Source of the DNA: Sphingobacterium sp. ML3W
Lineage (GTDB): Bacteria > Bacteroidota > Bacteroidia > Sphingobacteriales > Sphingobacteriaceae
Length of the DNA stretch: 64,000 nt
Direction of reading: 5' to 3'
Assembly: GCF_000747525.1 (NCBI RefSeq)
Contig: NZ_CP009278.1
Location: forward strand, 4,898,001 to 4,962,000
Shown here in pieces: positions 59,238 to 64,000 of the stretch. Made by a program: the position numbers and the translations under genes. The notes under the pieces were generated by a model. The model was not told the origin of the DNA. It made no database searches and saw nothing but the letters and a program-made list of their open reading frames with translations. The stretch's first letter is position 1; each line of letters opens with the position of its first letter.

Positions 59238-60440
59238 ATGGATGTAGAAAATTTATATTTCAAATTTTTGGCAGGAACCTGTTCCGATGCCGAACTCAGA
59301 TTGCTGCTCGAACATTTTGAAAGCGAGGAGCAGCGCTCCACCCTGGCGTCTAAGATTACGGCAACGCTGCAGGAAAGTACTGAAATTTCGGATCCTGCTT
59401 TAAAAAAACGGGTCGATAAACTTCTTGTACAAACTGACAGTTACTTTGAAGCACTCTTGCAAGAATCAAAGCAACCACCTCTAGACCGCAGCAACACGAG
59501 TGTCGGAACCTTCCGGTATTGGAAATACTATGCGGCTGCAGCTGCCTTAATCGTTTGCGCTATCACAGGGATTCTGTTCTGGCAACATTACCATTTGGCA
59601 GAAAACCGGAATGCAACAACTCTTGAATTGAAAAAATTCTCACCAGGGACAGACAAAGCCATATTGACACTTGCCGATGGAAAACAGATCATCTTATTGC
59701 CCAGCGGTCAGGACACCATCAGTAAAGGACGAAGTATCAATATGCTCAACGGACGTGATGGGCTGACTGTAACAGCACAATCCAAAGAGGATAATCCTAT
59801 TTTGACTGCATTTAATACCCTTTCCACTCCCAATGGCACGCAATACAAATTGCAGCTCGCCGACGGAACCAAGGTATGGCTAAATGCAGGCTCTTCACTA
59901 AAATTCCCTTCTGTTTTCAAAGGGAAAACCAGACAAGTAGAGCTTACTGGAGAGGCATATTTTGAGGTAGCACATCGGGCGGATTGCCCATTTTCCGTAA
60001 CCTTACCAAAGCTAAAAGTTGAAGTGTTGGGTACACATTTCAATGTCAAAGCATACCCTAATGAAAGTAATATTGAAACTACTCTCCTTCAAGGTGCCGT
60101 CAAAGTGAGCACGAAAGACCGCGCAGTACTTTAACCTGGCGAGCAAAGTCGCTACAACCAAAGTAATGCAACGCTCAGCGATGCACAAGCCGTGGATGCA
60201 GCCACGATAGCTGCTTGGAAAGAAGGTATCTTTTCGTTTAACAATACCGATATCAGAGAAGTGCTCCGTCAGCTCTCCAGATGGTACAATATCCAGGTCG
60301 TATTTCGGGGTAAGGTACCCGATCGCAAGTTTAGCGGTGGATTTGAACGACAAGCCAACCTAGAACAGGTGATCCAAATCTTGAAAGAAAGTAATATCAA
60401 TTGTATTGTCAAAGACAATAAACTTGTCATATACGACTAA
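59238..60440 (+). pseudogene. FecR-type anti-sigma factor with in-frame stop
   Basis: One frame covers 59238-60440 with a single TAA at 60132-60134. The N-terminal cytoplasmic part binds sigma, a membrane helix follows (YYAAAAALIVCAITGILFW), then the FecR domain (TPNGTQYKLQLADGTKVWLN, then GEAYFEVAH). After the stop come PGEQSRYN and a DUF4974 domain (FSFNNTDIREVLRQLSRWYN). If TAA was AAA, the sequence VLKPGEQ fits the family. The truncated product would keep the sigma-binding part and lack the domain that contacts the receptor. Confidence 0.85.
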
Positions 60441-60462
60441 CTGCAAGAAGGGTGGATAAAAA

Positions 60463-60489
60463 ACTCTCTCGTTTACGAGACGAGAGAGT
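60463..60489 (+). terminator. Hairpin between FecR and SusC
   Basis: ACTCTCTCGT and ACGAGAGAGT form a perfect 10-bp stem with a 7-nt loop. No U-run follows, so a processing site or stability element is as likely as termination. Confidence 0.45.
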
Positions 60490-60559
60490 CGAAATATAAG
60501 GCTATCCAACTTGGTGTCTACACACAACAGTGAATTTATAACCCTAACAAAACAAATTT

Positions 60560-63500
60560 ATGAAATTAAAGGATATTTCCGTCGTAGGATGGAAATTGGC
60601 TCCCCCCATAGGGGGGGCACTACCGAAAACCAAACTAGCAATGAAACTAACCGCAGTATTTCTACTTTCGGGAACGCTACTTGTCCATGCAAATGCATTT
60701 TCCCAAAAAGTGAGTCTCCATCAGAAAAACAGCTCATTGAAGACAGTGTTTGATGCCCTAAAGAAGCAAACAAAATACCAGTTCTTCTACGAACCAGAGG
60801 TTCTCAATAAAGCGATACCCATTTCGCTCCATATAAAAGACAGTGAATTTAAGGAAGTACTGGACGAATGTTTTAGAGGGCAGCCCATGAGCTATTCCAT
60901 TATTGGAAATACCGTTGTGGTCAAACTCAAGCCTAAAGCCGAACAGCGCAATGCGATCATACAAGAGATGGTCGTTTCGGGTAGAACAGTCAATACAAAA
61001 GGAGAGCCCCTGTCCGGAATCACTATTTTAGAAAAAGGTACTAGAAATGCTACTGCATCGGATGACAATGGTCATTTTACATTAAAGAAAGTAAAGGTTG
61101 ACGCTACACTCCTCTTTTCTAGTGTTGGTATGTTATCTAAAGAGGTCGGCGTGAACAACAACCAAAACATGGGCACCATTACGCTAGAGCCAAAAGTTAT
61201 CCTTGGTGAAGAGATTATCATAGAGGTCAATACGGGTTATCAAACGCTCAGCCGTGAGCGTTCGACTGGTGCTTATGATATTATAGACAAAAGCAAGATC
61301 GAGAAACGAATCTTTACCAATGTAACCGAGATTCTTGAAGGACAAGCGGCAGGTGTAAGTGCCTACAAAGGAGCGCCCGTAGTACGGGGCATAAGTACCT
61401 TTTCGAGCAATATCGGAAACGATCCTTTGTTGGTCATAGACGGTCTACCTACCGAACGAAATCTTGACGACATCAATGTAACTGATATAGAGACAATTAC
61501 CGTGCTTAAAGATGCTGCAGCATCATCCATCTATGGGGTAAGGGCTGCCAACGGTGTAGTTGTGATCACAACCAAAGGAGGTAACCTAACCGACCAGAAT
61601 AAAACAGCGGTACAGTTCACTTCAGACTGGCGCAGGATAGAAAATCCTTCACTAGCAGACTATCATTATGCTTCGACAAAAGGTATCATCGACTACCAAC
61701 TCGCTACTTACAAACGAAATGCAGATAAAGCGAACCAGTCCGAGCTAGATTATCTGACAAATAACTTGAAAGGAATAGGTCAAGCTGGCTCGACAAGCAA
61801 TTCTATCAACTATTATAGTCCGCTTCAAATGACCCGTCTCCAATATTTAAATGCGGAAATTTCAAAAAAGGATTATGACAATGCCTTAAGCGAGTGGGCT
61901 AAAAACGATTATAGACAAGAATATATGGATTTGGCGTGGCAGACACCTTTTCGTCAGAGCTACAACCTATCGATAAACAGTTCGGGCAAAAGCCAGAGTA
62001 CTTTTGCTTCACTAAATTATATCAAAGATGGCCAACAGAACAGGTTTGAAAAAAATCAATACATAAAGGGTTATATCAAATCGACACAGGTACTCAATGA
62101 ATGGTTTTCATTTGATATAGGGTCGGACATTCAGTATAACGGACGTCAAAACATAAGCAGTGTCTATGGAAATCTGAATCTACTCGAACCCTATACAGCT
62201 ATATTGGATGAAAATGGAGACAAAATCTACCGTGATTATGTGGATATCATCGGTATGCAGGGAGGTTTACATGTCAATCCTAAGATATTATCAGCCATAA
62301 ATGGTCAACCCCAGTTTGAATCCTACCGCTTTAATATTCTAGACGAACTGAAGGACAATCAGACCAATCAAAATAATTATACCATACGGAGTTTTGCCAG
62401 ATTAAATTTTAATCTGGGCAAAGGATTTCGCTTCTCTACTAGCGGAGAGTATGAATTTGGCAAAGCAAATATGGAGGAATTCAGATCACGGGATTCGTAC
62501 TTTTATCGTTTCTTGCGTAATAAGTTCGCCACGAAAGACCCTGCCAATTCAATTATTCCCATTGGTGGACGGATGCAAATGGAGGAGACTTCCAGAAACA
62601 GCTGGGTATGGCGTAATCAGTTAGATTATAACCGTAGTTTTGGAAACGATCACCAAGTAACGGCAACAGGTGGACTTGAGCTACGTGAAATCAATATCAA
62701 TATTCCTACAAATGCACTATACTATGGATATGATCCCATTGCACTGACCTACACGCAACTCAACAACTACGACATATACCATGTGGGGTACCGCAATTCC
62801 TATATCTATAACAATGCAACTGGTCTACCAGATGCAGTCCTCGACGGAAATAATATCAAGATCGCTGACTCCGATATGTATCCAAGCCTGAGTGCGGTGA
62901 AAAATCGATATGTAGGTCTATATGCGGTGTCTGGCTATACATATAAAGGGAAATATAGTGCAACAGGGAGTGTACGCGTAGACCAGACCAATCTTTTTGG
63001 TACCGATCCAAAATACCGTTACCGTTCTTTATGGTCTGCGGGCCTCAAATGGAACATAGCCAAAGAGGGTTTTATGCACGCATTGAACTGGGTTGACATA
63101 CTCGATTTCAGGGCATCTTATGGTCTGACCGGAAATGTCGATCAGACGACAACACCTTTTCTGGTGGCAAGTTTGAGCAATCAGTCATCCTATACAGCGC
63201 AATCCATTCCTTATGCAAGCATCAGTTCTGCCCCAAATCCGATGCTCCGTTGGGAAAAGACGACATCTTATAATGTAGGCTTCGACTACAGTTTACTGAA
63301 AGGGAAGCTATCCGGTAAACTCGACTTATACTATAAAAATAGCGAAGATCTATTAGGATCCAAAGAAGTCCATTTTACTTCAGGGTATACAACACAACGT
63401 GTCAACTCGGGAGCCATGCGCAATACCGGTTTTGAGATTACGGTCGGTTCGCCGTGGTTCAAGAATAAAGAATGGGTGGTCTCATCCACACTGCTCTTTG

Positions 63501-64000
63501 CCTACAATAAAAATAAGATTACCAAGACTTACTACAACCCCACACAAGCATCACATTTGGCCATCAGTGGCTACCTCGTAAATGGTATGCCTTATGACGC
63601 GCTTTATGCCTACCGCTATGGCGGAATCACCAGCGGCGGCACCGAATATCAGAACGGTGTACCGATCATTGAACGTGCTGACGGTACGACCATGCATCAT
63701 TTTCAGGAAGACGGCACCTTGCTCCTAGATGGCTCTTCTTCCATGTCTCCACAGGATCTGACCTATATGGGTACCAAAACACCATTGGTCAATGCCTCGC
63801 TGATCCAGAACATTCGATACAAAAATTTCGAGCTATCCGCCATGTTCCTCTACTATGGCGGACATAAAATGTATAGACCTAGCTTTGCTTTCAATTCTAC
63901 CGATGGCAACGAAGACTGGGTCGCAAAGAGCTGGACACCTGAAAATACCAGCAGCACGGTACCAAAGGCCCCTATTTATTATGAACCCAATATCAGTGTC
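60560..64000 (+). CDS. SusC-type transporter with STN domain, 5' part
   Basis: The frame is open for 1147 codons to the window end. The start at 60560 gives a 27-residue leader before MKLTAVFLLSGTLLVHANAF; the ATG at 60641 would give that signal peptide alone. An STN domain (SLKTVFDALKKQTKYQFFYE, about residues 60-110) marks it as a signalling receptor for the FecR/sigma pair. The CarboxypepD_reg-like domain has VSGRTVNTKGEPLSGITILE, and the plug has LKDAAASSIYGVRAANGVVV. The leader contains CCCCCC-ATA-GGGGGGG (60602-60617), a hairpin and homopolymer tract inside coding sequence. Confidence 0.92.
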   Translation, partial: MKLKDISVVGWKLAPPIGGALPKTKLAMKLTAVFLLSGTLLVHANAFSQKVSLHQKNSSLKTVFDALKKQTKYQFFYEPEVLNKAIPISLHIKDSEFKEVLDECFRGQPMSYSIIGNTVVVKLKPKAEQRNAIIQEMVVSGRTVNTKGEPLSGITILEKGTRNATASDDNGHFTLKKVKVDATLLFSSVGMLSKEVGVNNNQNMGTITLEPKVILGEEIIIEVNTGYQTLSRERSTGAYDIIDKSKIEKRIFTNVTEILEGQAAGVSAYKGAPVVRGISTFSSNIGNDPLLVIDGLPTERNLDDINVTDIETITVLKDAAASSIYGVRAANGVVVITTKGGNLTDQNKTAVQFTSDWRRIENPSLADYHYASTKGIIDYQLATYKRNADKANQSELDYLTNNLKGIGQAGSTSNSINYYSPLQMTRLQYLNAEISKKDYDNALSEWAKNDYRQEYMDLAWQTPFRQSYNLSINSSGKSQSTFASLNYIKDGQQNRFEKNQYIKGYIKSTQVLNEWFSFDIGSDIQYNGRQNISSVYGNLNLLEPYTAILDENGDKIYRDYVDIIGMQGGLHVNPKILSAINGQPQFESYRFNILDELKDNQTNQNNYTIRSFARLNFNLGKGFRFSTSGEYEFGKANMEEFRSRDSYFYRFLRNKFATKDPANSIIPIGGRMQMEETSRNSWVWRNQLDYNRSFGNDHQVTATGGLELREININIPTNALYYGYDPIALTYTQLNNYDIYHVGYRNSYIYNNATGLPDAVLDGNNIKIADSDMYPSLSAVKNRYVGLYAVSGYTYKGKYSATGSVRVDQTNLFGTDPKYRYRSLWSAGLKWNIAKEGFMHALNWVDILDFRASYGLTGNVDQTTTPFLVASLSNQSSYTAQSIPYASISSAPNPMLRWEKTTSYNVGFDYSLLKGKLSGKLDLYYKNSEDLLGSKEVHFTSGYTTQRVNSGAMRNTGFEITVGSPWFKNKEWVVSSTLLFAYNKNKITKTYYNPTQASHLAISGYLVNGMPYDALYAYRYGGITSGGTEYQNGVPIIERADGTTMHHFQEDGTLLLDGSSSMSPQDLTYMGTKTPLVNASLIQNIRYKNFELSAMFLYYGGHKMYRPSFAFNSTDGNEDWVAKSWTPENTSSTVPKAPIYYEPNISV

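Noticed and set aside
60511..60753. 80-codon frame in the SusC leader region
   Set aside because: It is in another frame over the start and signal peptide of the STN-type SusC gene.

Overview
The window comes from a Bacteroidota genome, most probably Sphingobacteriaceae (Sphingobacterium-like). Supporting this are four SusC/SusD-type loci, a hybrid two-component regulator, a sigma/FecR/SusC trio, a DUF6520-type peptide, promoters with the Bacteroidota -7 element TAnnTTTG, and AT-rich intergenic DNA full of TAAC-type repeats. The genus is inferred. I saw no tRNA, rRNA or CRISPR array.

Layout. (1) 1-12.0 kb: a truncated HTTM membrane protein, an AraC regulator behind a (CTAA)15 tract, a small secreted protein, a three-gene MauE/DUF6520 unit, and a leftward operon holding three thioredoxin-like proteins (two without the CxxC cysteines) plus SusC and SusD. 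(2) 12.8-21.7 kb: accessory island A. It holds an HTH regulator with a frameshifted OLD-type ATPase/TOPRIM nuclease, a putative toxin/antitoxin/SecB-like chaperone module, a nucleotidyltransferase pair, a DUF1016 (YhcG-type) nuclease broken by a stop codon, an ORF6N protein and its truncated second copy, and transposase debris containing (GACA)15. (3) 22.0-52.3 kb: a large glycan/glycoprotein utilization locus. It has an HTCC sensor, GH20, GH97, GH115, two SusC/SusD pairs, four secreted zinc metallopeptidases of different types and a frameshifted DUF1735/discoidin lipoprotein. Truncated LacI and GH3 remains lie inside it. Three promoters carry the same bipartite GTACA motif at exactly the same distance from the -7 box, and a looser copy precedes GH20, so this looks like the HTCC operator. 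(4) 53.0-58.4 kb: accessory island B, with a membrane protein, a RhuM-type protein, an AbiEi/AbiEii module, a Fic/AlbA_2-type tail fragment and a DUF1016 fragment. (5) 58.4-64.0 kb: an ECF sigma factor, a FecR anti-sigma broken by an in-frame TAA, and a SusC with STN domain that runs off the window.

The most unusual structure is a dispersed repeat of about 170-320 bp present in ten copies, five in each island-type stretch when partial copies are counted (A-D in island A, E-J in island B). It punctuates almost every accessory gene in both islands. Each copy has a conserved left block, one to four 49-bp sub-repeats, and a right block encoding a decayed C-terminal peptide of the type GERPVIGLLPKP...ESEG. 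That peptide is still in frame at the end of the HTH regulator and of the AbiEii toxin. Gene 3' ends are embedded in the repeat in other places. This looks like a cassette-type array of defence and toxin genes, built by recombination at a repeated 3'-end module, with the utilization locus lying between its two halves. Separately, three unrelated accessory genes (DUF1016, ORF6N, RhuM) each carry a perfect palindrome of 21-31 bp inside the reading frame.
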